DNA of 64,000 nt, from NCBI GenBank assembly GCA_023410595.1, contig JAEYPO010000001.1:62001-126000 (forward strand). Reading direction: 5' to 3'. This DNA is from Bacillota bacterium. Its GTDB lineage: Bacteria > Bacillota > Clostridia > Christensenellales > SZUA-584. The position numbers and the translations under genes were made by a program. The notes below the pieces were generated by a model. That model made no database searches. It was not told the DNA's origin and saw nothing but the letters and a program-made list of their open reading frames with translations. This document shows, piece after piece, positions 1-8,524 of the stretch; positions within the stretch are counted from its first letter, which is position 1, and each line of letters begins with the position of its first letter.

Positions 1-945
1 ACGCCGGAGTTCGTCGCCGACATTGAACGGCTCGAACCGTTCGGACAGTGCAATGAAAAGCCGGTGATAGCGGTGTCCGCCGATATAGCGGACTCAAAGT
101 TTGTGGGCAACGGAAGAAAGCCGCATCTTAAGTTTCGGATGCGGCAGGCAAACCACTCGATAGAAGCCGTCAATTTCTTCTATAAGGATTCGCATTCGTT
201 CATATCGCAGTCGTGCGATTTCCTCTGCGAGGCGGGCATAAACGAATATAACGGCGCTCCTCAGCTTATAGTGCGCGATATAGCCGTAAAATACGACGAC
301 GCGCTGTCCGAAGGCTTCCTCGCCGCGAACAGGCGGGATATGATAAAGAACTTCCTTGACGAGATAACGCGCATAGGCAAAGACGGCGCGCCTAAAAGCA
401 TGGACGAAGCGCAATTTGCCGCTTTATTGGCGGGCGAGCAAAAAAAGAGCAGGTTCGGTCTGTGTGTAGAGGCGCCCACCGCGCCCGCGTTTAAGCGGCT
501 TTTAAGTATGAAAGCTGTGGATGAGGCGCTGCGGCGGGGAGAAATTATTCTGTTCGACGCAAAGGCGTACACTGCCGACAACTGCGTCGCCGTGTCGCCG
601 CCCGCGGGATTCCAGCGTACGCTGCGCGCAGGAGCAGGCGCGGGCTCGTTTTTTGACGGCGAGATGCAAAGGCGCTACCGCATAGAGGCGCAGCGATATT
701 TCGCGCCGAGGGAAGAAATGCTCAAAGCTTTCGGCGCGCTATCATGCGGCCCGATGGAGTTTTTTGAAGCGGAGCGGCGCTTAGGTGCAGGCCCCGAAAA
801 ATTTGCGTTCATACAAAGGGTGCTATGTGAGCTTGAGTTGATTGAGACAGATAAAAGTGGTAGAATACATGCAATAAAAGGCAGCCCGAAAAAGGACTTG
901 ATGAACAGCGCTTGCTTTTGCGGCTTTAAAGAGTTTTTAGGGTAG
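1..945 (+). CDS. recJ: Single-stranded-DNA-specific exonuclease RecJ, C-terminal part (5' end outside window)
   Basis: The reading frame is open from base 1, so the gene starts upstream of the window. The first visible residues include LEPFGQCNEKP, matching the LEPFG..N..P motif that follows the DHHA1 region in RecJ. The remaining ~300 residues would be the OB-fold and a divergent C-terminal region. RecJ degrades single-stranded DNA 5' to 3' in recombination and repair; the catalytic DHH domain itself is not visible. The stop TAG directly abuts the rel start codon, so the two genes are probably co-transcribed. The identification rests mainly on the one motif and on the recJ-rel order common in Clostridia. 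Confidence 0.85.
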   Translation, partial: TPEFVADIERLEPFGQCNEKPVIAVSADIADSKFVGNGRKPHLKFRMRQANHSIEAVNFFYKDSHSFISQSCDFLCEAGINEYNGAPQLIVRDIAVKYDDALSEGFLAANRRDMIKNFLDEITRIGKDGAPKSMDEAQFAALLAGEQKKSRFGLCVEAPTAPAFKRLLSMKAVDEALRRGEIILFDAKAYTADNCVAVSPPAGFQRTLRAGAGAGSFFDGEMQRRYRIEAQRYFAPREEMLKAFGALSCGPMEFFEAERRLGAGPEKFAFIQRVLCELELIETDKSGRIHAIKGSPKKDLMNSACFCGFKEFLG

Positions 946-3102
946 ATGCGGGAGCGTATTTTGGAAGAACTGACGGAAAAACTCAGACAAAAGAATTACA
1001 GCAAAGAGGATCAGGAGATATTTAAAAAAGCCTATACCTACGCGGAAAAAGCTCACGAAGGGCAGACACGGCTTTCAGGTGAGCCTTTTTTCATGCACCC
1101 TTATGAGGTCGCCAATATACTTATAGAGCTTTCGCTCGACATATCCACGATAATAGCGGGCCTATTCCACGACATAGCTGAGGACACGACCGTTACTATA
1201 AGCGAGATAAGGAAGGAGTTCGGCGACGAGATAGCGAAGCTCGTCGACGGCGTGACGAAGGTTGGCCAGGTCGATTTCCTTTCGAAGGAGGAAAACCAGG
1301 CAGAGAACCTGCGCAAGATGTTCATGGCAATGGCGAGCGATATACGCGTAATACTGGTAAAGCTTGCCGACCGGCTGCACAACATGCGCACGCTAAAGTA
1401 CCAGAGCAAGGAAAAGCAAATAGAAAAAGCGAGGGAGACGCTGGACATATACGCCCCGCTCGCGCACCGGCTAGGCATCAACGCCATTAAGTGGCAGCTT
1501 GAGGACCTTTCGCTCAAGTACCTTGACGATCAGGGCTATTTTGATATAGCCTCCAAGATAAACGAAACGCGCGCGCAGCGCAACGAATATATTAGTGGTG
1601 TTATAGAGCAGATAAAAGAGATGCTGAAAAAGATAAAAGTCGAGGCCGAGGTCGAAGGCAGGCCGAAACACATCTACAGCATATACAACAAGATACACAA
1701 CAAGCAAAGGGAATTCGAAGAGGTTTACGACCTCATGGCAATACGCATTATAGTAAAGACGGTAAGGGACTGCTACGCGGTTTTGGGCACTATTCACACC
1801 GAGTGGAAGCCGCTGCCCGGGCGCTTTAAGGACTATATAGCAGTGCCCAAGCAGAACATGTACCAGTCGATACACACTACTGTGCTGGGCAAGGACGGAA
1901 GGCCTTTCGAGGTACAGATACGAACGAGGGAGATGCATTCCACCGCCGAGTATGGTATCGCGGCGCACTGGCACTACAAAGAAGGCGGCGCGGGCGACAA
2001 GGATATGGACAAGAAGCTCGCGTGGCTGCGGGAACTGCTTGAATGGCAGACGGACATGAGGGACTCCAAAGAGTTCATGGAATCGCTCAAAGTAGACTTC
2101 TACAGCGACAGGGTTTTCGTATTTACACCCAAAGGGGACGTCAAGGAGTTCATTCAGGGCGCGACGCCGCTCGACTTCGCTTACGGCATACACAGCGAGA
2201 TAGGCCACAAGTGCGCGGGCGCGAAGGTAAACGGTAAAATCGTGCCGCTGGGATATGTGCTCAAGACGGGAGACATAGTTGAGATATTAACGTCGGCGGC
2301 TTCAAAAGGGCCGTCGCGCGACTGGCTGAAAGTCGTCAAGACGTCGCAGGCGAAGAGCAAGATAAAGAACTGGTTCCGCAAGGAGCTCAAAGAGGAGAAC
2401 ATAGCCAAAGGCCGCGATATGCTTGAAAAGGAAGCGCGGCACCGCGGGTACGAGTTTAAAACGCTTTTCCGGCCCGAGTGGCTTAAAGGCATATTCAAGA
2501 AGTTCACGCTGCAGTCGGTTGACGACATGTATGCCGCGGTCGGCTACGGCGGGATAGCCACCGGCCAGATACTATCGCGGCTCATACAGGAATACACGCT
2601 GCAGAATAAAGAGCAGGAAGTCAAACAGGAGACGAGAAAGTCCCGCAAGGCCGATTCGAGCGGCGTAATAGTAAAAGGCTACGACGATATGGTAGTGCGG
2701 TTTGCTAAATGCTGCAATCCCGTGCCCGGAGACGGCATCGTTGGGTACATAACGCGCGGGCGCGGCGTATCGGTGCACAGAAGCGACTGCTCGAATATAT
2801 CGACTGCGGATTTTGAGTCGGGGCGCATGATAGACGTGAATTGGTCGGAGAACGAAAGCTCGTCGTACAGCGTCGAGGTACAGATAAACGCCGATGACAG
2901 GCGCGGGCTCATTGCCGAAGTCTCCAACAAGATATTCGGCTTGGGAGTACCGCTGACGTCGGTAAACGCGCGCCTTGGAAAGGGCAGCGCGGCGGTCATA
3001 ATAGTGGGCCTTGAGATATCCGACATAAGTCAGCTCGAGGTAATATTCAAGGGCCTCAAGGCAATACCCGGCGTGCATGAGGTATTCAGGATACACAAGT
3101 AA
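946..3102 (+). CDS. rel: Bifunctional (p)ppGpp synthetase/hydrolase Rel (RelA/SpoT family)
   Basis: 718 residues, full length for a Gram-positive Rel. In order: HD hydrolase domain with HDIAED at 75-80; synthetase domain ~240-345 with GRFKDYIAV (292-300) and EVQIRT (322-327); TGS ~388-450; conserved Cys/zinc-finger region with AKCCNPVPGD (586-595); C-terminal ACT domain ~645-718. The RFKD motif is the form usual in bifunctional enzymes, and both active sites look intact, so it should make and degrade the stringent-response alarmone. ATG starts immediately after the recJ stop with no separate ribosome site, suggesting translational coupling. It is followed after 19 bases by dtd. Confidence 0.97.
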   Translation: MRERILEELTEKLRQKNYSKEDQEIFKKAYTYAEKAHEGQTRLSGEPFFMHPYEVANILIELSLDISTIIAGLFHDIAEDTTVTISEIRKEFGDEIAKLVDGVTKVGQVDFLSKEENQAENLRKMFMAMASDIRVILVKLADRLHNMRTLKYQSKEKQIEKARETLDIYAPLAHRLGINAIKWQLEDLSLKYLDDQGYFDIASKINETRAQRNEYISGVIEQIKEMLKKIKVEAEVEGRPKHIYSIYNKIHNKQREFEEVYDLMAIRIIVKTVRDCYAVLGTIHTEWKPLPGRFKDYIAVPKQNMYQSIHTTVLGKDGRPFEVQIRTREMHSTAEYGIAAHWHYKEGGAGDKDMDKKLAWLRELLEWQTDMRDSKEFMESLKVDFYSDRVFVFTPKGDVKEFIQGATPLDFAYGIHSEIGHKCAGAKVNGKIVPLGYVLKTGDIVEILTSAASKGPSRDWLKVVKTSQAKSKIKNWFRKELKEENIAKGRDMLEKEARHRGYEFKTLFRPEWLKGIFKKFTLQSVDDMYAAVGYGGIATGQILSRLIQEYTLQNKEQEVKQETRKSRKADSSGVIVKGYDDMVVRFAKCCNPVPGDGIVGYITRGRGVSVHRSDCSNISTADFESGRMIDVNWSENESSSYSVEVQINADDRRGLIAEVSNKIFGLGVPLTSVNARLGKGSAAVIIVGLEISDISQLEVIFKGLKAIPGVHEVFRIHK

Positions 3103-3124
3103 CCCCTCGTTATAAGGAGGAATG

Positions 3125-3571
3125 ATGATAGCTGTAGTGCAGCGGGTTAGTTCGGCTTCGGTTACTGTTGAAGACAGGGTAACGGGCAGCATAAAAAAAG
3201 GGCTGCTCGTGCTGCTGGGCGTCGAGAAGGGCGACACCGGGGAAGACCTTGACTATATAGTGCGCAAAACGGCGGGCCTCAGGATATTCGAGAACAACAA
3301 TAAGATGGACTTAAGCGTTACCGACGCGGGCGCTTCGATACTCGTAGTATCGCAGTTCACGCTCGCGGGAGACGCGAGAAAGGGCAGGCGGCCCGATTTT
3401 ACAAGGGCGGCGGAAGCGAGGGAAGCAAAAACCATGTACGACAAATGCGTCAGCGCTTTCCGCGCTATGGGCATAATAACTGAAGAAGGCGAGTTCGGCG
3501 CGCATATGACGGTCAATTCGGCGGGCGACGGCCCGGTGACTATACTGCTGAACTCAAAGCGGGTTTACTGA
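3125..3571 (+). CDS. dtd: D-aminoacyl-tRNA deacylase
   Basis: Cytoplasmic enzyme that hydrolyses D-aminoacyl-tRNAs. The N-terminus MIAVVQRV matches the family start, and the two active-site motifs are present: SQFTLAGD near residue 78 and NSAGDGPVTI near the C-terminus (slightly longer than the usual NSGPVT form). Two ATGs lie in tandem at 3122 and 3125. The AAGGAGG at 3114-3120 is only one base from the first, so the second (148 residues) is preferred. rel-dtd is a common Firmicutes pair and is probably one transcript. Confidence 0.95.
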   Translation: MIAVVQRVSSASVTVEDRVTGSIKKGLLVLLGVEKGDTGEDLDYIVRKTAGLRIFENNNKMDLSVTDAGASILVVSQFTLAGDARKGRRPDFTRAAEAREAKTMYDKCVSAFRAMGIITEEGEFGAHMTVNSAGDGPVTILLNSKRVY

Positions 3572-3596
3572 CGGTATTTCATGCATTTGTCAGCAT

Positions 3597-3647
3597 CGCC
3601 CCCGGTCGTTTAGGGGGCGTTAGGATCCCGGCGGGGTTTGCCGCCGG
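3597..3647. repeat. Two adjacent GC-rich hairpins between dtd and the MBL gene
   Basis: Hairpin one pairs CGCCCCC (3597-3603) with GGGGGCG (3613-3619). Hairpin two pairs CCGGCGG (3628-3634) with CCGCCGG (3641-3647). Neither is followed by a T-run, so they are not typical terminators. They could protect the dtd mRNA end or be a decayed palindromic repeat. Confidence 0.5.
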
Positions 3648-3665
3648 TTCAAAAGGAGAGCGTGT

Positions 3666-4298
3666 ATGAAGGTTATCAAGATGACGGTGGGCGCACTGGA
3701 CGCCAACGCGTATATAGCATATAAAGAAGGCTCGGACAAGGCGTTCGTAGTCGACCCAGGCGGTGACGAAGCGCTGATACTATCAAGGCTCGACGAGAAC
3801 GGCTTAGAGGACGTAACGCATATACTGCTGACGCACGGGCATTTCGACCATATAGGCGCGGCGGCGGAGCTGCGGCGAGCCACGGGCGCGAAGGTGTGCA
3901 TACATGAGCGCGACGCGCGCATGCTGAAAAGCTCGCGGGACAGCCTTGCCGCCATGACGGGCATGCACTTACAGCCCTGCGAGGCGGACTTAATACTGCA
4001 GGGCGGAGAGACGCTTGACGCGGCGGACATGGACGTATACGTGCTGCATACCCCGGGGCATTCGGGCGGCAGTGTGTGCTACATAACGGAAGACGCTATG
4101 TTCTCGGGGGATTCGCTGTTCTATATGTCGTGCGGACGGACGGACCTTCCGGGCGGCGACCCGGCGGAGTATTACGACACTCTCCATAATACGATAAGTG
4201 GGCTTAAGACCGATTATACCGTATATACGGGCCACGGCCCTGAGACGACATTGCTTGGCGAACTCCGCCACAACCCGTTCCTTAAGAGGCCGAGATGA
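3666..4298 (+). CDS. MBL-fold metallo-hydrolase, glyoxalase-II-like
   Basis: 210 residues with the metallo-beta-lactamase motif THGHFDH near residue 57 (HxHxDH), a second metal histidine in HTPGHSGGS, an Asp in FSGDSLF and a final His in YTGHGPETT. This size and motif order fit the short YcbL/GloB-like hydrolases found in this position next to rel and dtd. The substrate is unknown; hydroxyacylglutathione hydrolase is only an annotation by similarity. The start is preceded by AAAAGGAGAG. The stop overlaps the hemZ start by four bases (ATGA). Confidence 0.9.
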   Translation: MKVIKMTVGALDANAYIAYKEGSDKAFVVDPGGDEALILSRLDENGLEDVTHILLTHGHFDHIGAAAELRRATGAKVCIHERDARMLKSSRDSLAAMTGMHLQPCEADLILQGGETLDAADMDVYVLHTPGHSGGSVCYITEDAMFSGDSLFYMSCGRTDLPGGDPAEYYDTLHNTISGLKTDYTVYTGHGPETTLLGELRHNPFLKRPR

Positions 4299-5704
4299 CG
4301 GCGCTGTTTACAGAAGCGTTCTTCGGAGATATATGCGAAGAAATACGCCTTTTTATAGACACGAGGAAAATTGAACGCCTTTTAGAAGCGGCGCCTTTGC
4401 CCGAAGGCCTATGCGTGCTGCACCGCTTGGGCGAAGCTGGGGGCGAGGCCGTAAGCTTTGCGTCTGTGTTCATGGACGGCGCTCCCGTCTCGGAATACGA
4501 GTACCGCTGTAAGCTTGGGCAGGGCGCGCTTGAGCAAAAGCGCAGCCAAAAGCGCGCCGCCAAGATAAGCGTATACCGAGCGCTTTCGAGGCACTTTGGC
4601 GTGTCTATGCCGTGGGGCTCGCTTACGGGCGTGCGTCCTACAAAGCTGCTGCGCGACAGCGAGATAAGGCTGGGATGTGAAGGCGCGAGGGCGCTGTTTT
4701 TAAACGAGTTCGATGTAACCGAAGAGAAGTACGATTTTGCCAAAAGCATAGTGGACGTACAAAAGCCCTGTTTCCCGGCGGATAACGACGTCGACGTATA
4801 TATAGGAATACCTTTTTGCACTACAAGATGCGCGTACTGCTCGTTTGCCTCCAACGTTCCCGGCGTGTTCAAGGGCGCGGAGCAAAAGTACGTGGATGCG
4901 CTGCTTAATGAGCTCTCGCATATAGAGCGGCGGCTTGCCGGCAGGCGCGTGCGCTCCGTGTATATAGGCGGCGGCACGCCGACGGCACTCAGCGCGGACA
5001 GCCTTGAAACTGTGCTGAAAAAGGCGGCGGAGATAGCCGCGGGCGCCCGTGAGTTCACCGTCGAGGCGGGCCGTCCCGACACGATAACTGAGGAAAAGCT
5101 CGGCTTTATCAGTGCCGCGGGCGCGGGGCGGATAAGCGTGAATCCGCAGACGCTTAAAGAAACAACGCTCGAGCGCCTGGGGCGCAGGCACACCGCGGAG
5201 GATTTTTTTAGGGCGTACGGCATGGCGCGCTCCGCGGGCTTCATAATAAACGTGGACGTAATAGCCGGTCTTCCCGGCGAAACGCTCGGCGACGTCGCGG
5301 CGACTATAGAGGGCGTGGCCGCGCTGTCGCCCGAAAACATAACGGTGCATACGCTCGCCGTAAAACGCGCTTCAAAGTTCGCCGAGCAAAACCTGGGGGC
5401 ATTTCCCACGGATTCCGAAACGGCGCAGATGGTAAGCGAGGCGTCGCGCATGCTAAAAGCCGCGGGCTACAGGCCGTACTACATGTACAGGCAAAAGTAC
5501 ATGAAGGGCAGCCTTGAAAACGCGGGTTATTCAAAACCCGGCTATGAGTGCCTCTACAATATCGACAACATGGAAGAGCTATTAAGCGTCGAGGCTTTCG
5601 GCGCGGGCGCGATATCAAAGCTCGTTTTAAACCACGGCGAGCGCATAGAGCGGGAAGCAAACACAAAGGACCTGCGGCTGTATATCGAAAGGAACGGTTT
5701 ATAA
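4295..5704 (+). CDS. hemZ: Radical SAM protein HemZ (coproporphyrinogen III dehydrogenase-like)
   Basis: 469 residues. An N-terminal ~160-residue extension is followed by the radical SAM CxxxCxxC at C175, C179 and C182 (FCTTRCAYC) and the GGGTPTAL motif, with a HemN-type C-terminus. The long N-terminal region and position after the MBL hydrolase are typical of Clostridial HemZ. Related enzymes act in haem synthesis or other radical chemistry; no other haem genes are visible, so the physiological substrate is uncertain. ATG overlaps the upstream stop (ATGA). Confidence 0.88.
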   Translation: MTALFTEAFFGDICEEIRLFIDTRKIERLLEAAPLPEGLCVLHRLGEAGGEAVSFASVFMDGAPVSEYEYRCKLGQGALEQKRSQKRAAKISVYRALSRHFGVSMPWGSLTGVRPTKLLRDSEIRLGCEGARALFLNEFDVTEEKYDFAKSIVDVQKPCFPADNDVDVYIGIPFCTTRCAYCSFASNVPGVFKGAEQKYVDALLNELSHIERRLAGRRVRSVYIGGGTPTALSADSLETVLKKAAEIAAGAREFTVEAGRPDTITEEKLGFISAAGAGRISVNPQTLKETTLERLGRRHTAEDFFRAYGMARSAGFIINVDVIAGLPGETLGDVAATIEGVAALSPENITVHTLAVKRASKFAEQNLGAFPTDSETAQMVSEASRMLKAAGYRPYYMYRQKYMKGSLENAGYSKPGYECLYNIDNMEELLSVEAFGAGAISKLVLNHGERIEREANTKDLRLYIERNGL

Positions 5705-5736
5705 AGCTTTAAAGGCGTTTTCAGACCAAAAAGATA

Positions 5737-5765
5737 TTGACATAGCGCCCCGCTTAAAATATAAT
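5737..5765 (+). promoter_or_regulatory. Consensus sigma-A promoter for yceD-rpmF
   Basis: TTGACA at 5737-5742 and TATAAT at 5760-5765 are separated by 17 bases, an exact match to the housekeeping consensus. It lies 54 bases before the yceD start and indicates strong constitutive expression of the yceD-rpmF pair. Confidence 0.85.
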
Positions 5766-5819
5766 CTTGAATGTTGACTTGTCAGGGGAAAGTCAAAAGG
5801 GGTCGACTGGAGTGTTGTT

Positions 5820-6332
5820 ATGAAGATAGATATCGCTGACGCCGTTAAAAACGAAGGCGAAGTCTTCAATAAGGTATTCGACGGCCCGCTTCAAAGCATC
5901 GACTTCATGGGGGAGCACTTTAGTTTTCCCGTGGTGCATGTCGAGGCCGAGTACCGTTTCGACGGCGAAGGCGTTGCCGTTGAGGGGAATTTGAGCACGC
6001 AGACCGAGGTAAACTGCTCGCGCTGCTTAAAGGCGTTCAAACACCCCGTGTCGTTCGGGTTTTCCGAGTATTTCTCGAAGCATCCCGAGCCGGACGAGGG
6101 CGTTTACGGTTTCGCGGGCGAGGCAATAGACCTTGATACGATGCTGGAAGACAACATAATTATGAGCCTCCCGATGAGGTTCCTGTGCGGGGAAGACTGC
6201 AAAGGGCTGTGCGGGGTGTGCGGAAAAAATCTGAACGAAGGCGAGTGCGGCTGCGACAGAGACCCAGTTGACAGCGCTCTGAGCGCCCTTTCCGGATTTA
6301 ATAAAGATAACGAGGCTCCCGGCAAGTCGTGA
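5820..6332 (+). CDS. yceD: YceD family protein (DUF177)
   Basis: 170 residues with the DUF177 pattern: a central NCSRCLK and a C-terminal cysteine cluster (LCGEDCKGLCGVCGKN). YceD proteins sit upstream of rpmF in most bacteria and are linked to 23S rRNA/ribosome biogenesis. No strong ribosome site is seen before the ATG; GGAG lies about 10 bases upstream. The last codons (APGKS) and the stop lie inside a family-B hairpin repeat (6316-6350), so the natural C-terminus has probably been altered by that repeat. Confidence 0.9.
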   Translation: MKIDIADAVKNEGEVFNKVFDGPLQSIDFMGEHFSFPVVHVEAEYRFDGEGVAVEGNLSTQTEVNCSRCLKAFKHPVSFGFSEYFSKHPEPDEGVYGFAGEAIDLDTMLEDNIIMSLPMRFLCGEDCKGLCGVCGKNLNEGECGCDRDPVDSALSALSGFNKDNEAPGKS

Positions 6333-6350
6333 GACTTGATGGGGTGTAAA
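6316..6350 (+). repeat. Family-B palindromic repeat, copy B1
   Basis: Contains CCCGGCAAGTCGTGAGACTT followed by GATGGGGTGTAAA, close to copy B2 at 38239. The core CCGGCAAG-TCGTGAG-ACTTG folds as a hairpin. The yceD stop codon (6330-6332) falls in the loop, so the repeat contributes coding sequence. Confidence 0.75.
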
Positions 6351-6370
6351 AGTCTAGGAGGAATAAAAAA

Positions 6371-6568
6371 ATGGCATTACCCAAGAGAAAAACATCGAAA
6401 AAGAAGAAGCATCAGAGAAGCGCTGCCAACTGGAAGCTCCACGTGCCCGGCATTTCCGAATGCCCGCAGTGCCACGCGATGAAGCTTTCCCACAGAGCTT
6501 GCCCCACATGCGGCTACTATAACGGCAGGCATGTGATGGATACCGAAAAGAAAGAAAAAGCTGAATAA
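6371..6568 (+). CDS. rpmF: 50S ribosomal protein L32
   Basis: 65 residues, basic N-terminus MALPKRKTSKKKK and two CxxC motifs (CPQC and CPTC), which form the zinc-binding form of L32. It is preceded by AGGAGG with 7-base spacing. It follows yceD in the conserved yceD-rpmF operon. In many genomes plsX follows directly; here a MerR/alcohol dehydrogenase pair lies between. Confidence 0.98.
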   Translation: MALPKRKTSKKKKHQRSAANWKLHVPGISECPQCHAMKLSHRACPTCGYYNGRHVMDTEKKEKAE

Positions 6569-6618
6569 TAGCCGCCCGCGAAAGCAGTGGCTTTATTGGG
6601 CGTATACAGAATTTTAAA

Positions 6619-6648
6619 GCGCACAGCGTATTGTGCGTTTTTATTTTG
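6619..6648 (+). terminator. Rho-independent terminator of yceD-rpmF
   Basis: CGCACA (6620-6625) pairs with TGTGCG (6632-6637), followed by TTTTTATTTT. Confidence 0.8.
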
Positions 6649-6659
6649 CATATTTCTGC

Positions 6660-7049
6660 TTACGTGCAAACGTCAGCGCTTGCTCCTGCGCCCATGCAGG
6701 CGGCGTCGTAGCAGCTCAATTTTTTATCTATTTTATCAAGGTTTTTCTTTAAATCTTCCATCTGTCGTATTATCGTTTCACGGTGCTCGGAGAGCATTTT
6801 ACGCCGTTTATCAAGCGTGCTGTCCCCTTGGGCCCAGTCGCTTATGAATTCCCTTATCTGTTTTATGGACATGCCCGTGGCTTTAAGGCAGCAGATGATG
6901 GAGAGCATCTCCAGGTCCTGCTCGGAAAACGCCCGGATACCCGAATCTGTACGCGATAAAAAGGGCAGCAGGCCTTCCCGCTCATAATACCTCAGTGTGT
7001 ACGTGCTTAGGTTCATCTTTTCTGCAGCCTGCGATATTGTATATGTCAT
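6660..7049 (-). CDS. MerR family regulator, AdhR/NmlR-like
   Basis: 129 residues. The N-terminal MerR winged helix (YTISQAAEKMNLSTYTLRYY, 3-22) is followed by a coiled-coil dimerisation helix (~80-112). Cysteines occur at 53-54 and 113, 118, 128. In the AdhR branch a conserved Cys near position 52 senses aldehydes or electrophiles; C53/C54 would be the equivalents (family knowledge, not shown here). It is divergent from an iron alcohol dehydrogenase with a MerR-type promoter between them, so it probably activates that gene and may autoregulate. Confidence 0.9.
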   Translation of the reverse strand: MTYTISQAAEKMNLSTYTLRYYEREGLLPFLSRTDSGIRAFSEQDLEMLSIICCLKATGMSIKQIREFISDWAQGDSTLDKRRKMLSEHRETIIRQMEDLKKNLDKIDKKLSCYDAACMGAGASADVCT

Positions 7050-7091
7050 ACGCCAACCTCAAATTTCTTTCAGAAAAATCAACGACATGTG

Positions 7092-7122
7092 TTGACTTAC
7101 ACTTAACTCAAAGTGATACCAT
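7092..7122 (+). promoter_or_regulatory. MerR-type promoter/operator with 19-bp spacer
   Basis: TTGACT (7092-7097) and TACCAT (7117-7122) are 19 bases apart, the long spacer typical of MerR-activated promoters. An imperfect dyad with ACTT/AAGT outer arms spans 7095-7114 between them. It lies directly upstream of the alcohol dehydrogenase. Confidence 0.75.
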
Positions 7123-7156
7123 AAAATCATTATACAACTATTATGGAGGATATACC

Positions 7157-8320
7157 ATGGAATTCAATTATTATATTCCGACAAGGATTCTTTTCGGGCG
7201 GGGCGCTCTTGGAAGCCTGCACGAGCAGACTCTGCCGGGCAGAAAGGCGCTTATTGTTACGAGCGCGGGCACGTCCGTAAAAAAATACGGTTTTTTGGCA
7301 AAGCTTCAGGAGCAGCTAGAAAAGGCGAATGTTAATTACGAGCTTTTCGATAAGATACAGCCGAACCCGCTTAAAGAGCACGTGATGGAAGGCGCAGAGA
7401 AAGCGCGCCTTGCGTGCTGCGACTTCGTCATCGGCCTTGGCGGCGGCAGCAGCATCGACTCGTCCAAGTCTATAGCGGTAATGGCGACAAACGACGGCGA
7501 TTACTGGGACTATATTTCCGGCGGCTCGGGCAAAGGCATGCCGGTAAAAAACAATCCGCTTCCCGTAGTCGCCATAACGACCACTGCGGGTACAGGCACT
7601 GAGGCTGACCCGTGGACGGTAATAACTAACGGGAACGAAAAGATAGGCTTTGGCTATGAAAAGACTTTCCCGGTGCTGTCCGTCGTGGACCCCGAGCTGA
7701 TGGCGACCGTGCCGCCCGCGCTTACGGCCTATCAGGGGTTCGATGCGCTGTTCCACAGCGCCGAAGGGTATTTAAATATAAATGCAAACGTTATGAGCGA
7801 TATGTACGCGCTCAAGTCCATAGAGCTGATAGGCAAAAGCCTTGCGGCGGCGGTTAAAAACGGCGCGGACATCGTGGCGAGGGAAGACATAGCGCTCGCG
7901 AATACGCTCGGCGGCATGGTTGAATCGACGTCTTCGTGCACGTCCGAGCATTCCATAGCTCATTCCTTAAGCGCTCTGCGCCCAAAGCTTGAGCACGGCG
8001 CGGCGCTTATTATGATAAGCAAAGAATACTATAGCTTTTTCGCGGCGTCGGGTTCATGCGACCAAAGAATGGTAGATATGGCCAAAGCGCTGGGCGCTGA
8101 GGACGCGAAGGAAGCGGGCGATTTTGTGGCCGCGCTCGTGAGGCTTCAAAGAGATTGCGGCGTGGACGCGCTAAAGATGTCCGACTACGGCATATCTTAT
8201 GATGAACTGGGCGAATTCGTCCGAAACGCGAGAGAAACCATGGGCGGCCTGTTTGAAGGCGACCCTGCTAAGCTCACCGACGAGGACGTGGCAGGCATAC
8301 TTGGAAGGTCGTACAGATAG
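7157..8320 (+). CDS. Iron-containing alcohol dehydrogenase
   Basis: 387 residues with family signatures: GGGSSIDSSK near 94 (NAD(P) binding), GTGTEAD, and GFDALFHSAEGY with SEHSIAHSLSAL carrying metal ligands. It is likely an NAD(P)H-dependent reductase of aldehydes in fermentation or detoxification; the substrate cannot be read from sequence. The frame is open further upstream, but ATG at 7157 has GGAGGATATACC before it and follows the MerR-type promoter, so it is preferred. The divergent AdhR-like regulator suggests induction by aldehydes. Confidence 0.93.
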   Translation: MEFNYYIPTRILFGRGALGSLHEQTLPGRKALIVTSAGTSVKKYGFLAKLQEQLEKANVNYELFDKIQPNPLKEHVMEGAEKARLACCDFVIGLGGGSSIDSSKSIAVMATNDGDYWDYISGGSGKGMPVKNNPLPVVAITTTAGTGTEADPWTVITNGNEKIGFGYEKTFPVLSVVDPELMATVPPALTAYQGFDALFHSAEGYLNINANVMSDMYALKSIELIGKSLAAAVKNGADIVAREDIALANTLGGMVESTSSCTSEHSIAHSLSALRPKLEHGAALIMISKEYYSFFAASGSCDQRMVDMAKALGAEDAKEAGDFVAALVRLQRDCGVDALKMSDYGISYDELGEFVRNARETMGGLFEGDPAKLTDEDVAGILGRSYR

Positions 8321-8335
8321 TTTTTAATGGATAAT

Positions 8336-8373
8336 CGCCTTTTTCGGCAACAAACCGAGGAAGGCGTTTTTTG
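8336..8373 (+). terminator. Terminator of the alcohol dehydrogenase
   Basis: CGCCTT (8336-8341) pairs with AAGGCG (8361-8366), with inner CGG/CCG pairing, followed by TTTTTT. Confidence 0.8.
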
Positions 8374-8465
8374 TTTTTGAGATACAATAGGACGGGTTTT
8401 AAGCGCAATTTCCGAACATTACTGCTAATTAGAATGTTTTCACAGGCATAATGCAACAAAACATA

Positions 8466-8511
8466 TTGCAAAGAATTTATGTTTTTTATATACTACCAAT
8501 ATATAATTGGT
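8466..8511 (+). promoter_or_regulatory. plsX promoter with overlapping inverted-repeat operator
   Basis: TTGCAA (8466-8471) and TATACT (8489-8494) are 17 bases apart. Right after the -10 lies a perfect dyad, ACCAAT (8495-8500)-ATATA-ATTGGT (8506-8511), 17 bp in all, covering the expected start of transcription. A repressor site at plsX is typical of fatty-acid control (FapR also uses a 17-bp dyad), but the regulator is not in the window. Confidence 0.7.
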
Positions 8512-8524
8512 GTTGAGGTGCGAA

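Noticed and set aside
6587..6847. 86-codon ORF on the plus strand after rpmF
   Set aside because: It overlaps the rpmF terminator and the minus-strand MerR gene, has no ribosome site, and encodes no recognisable protein.
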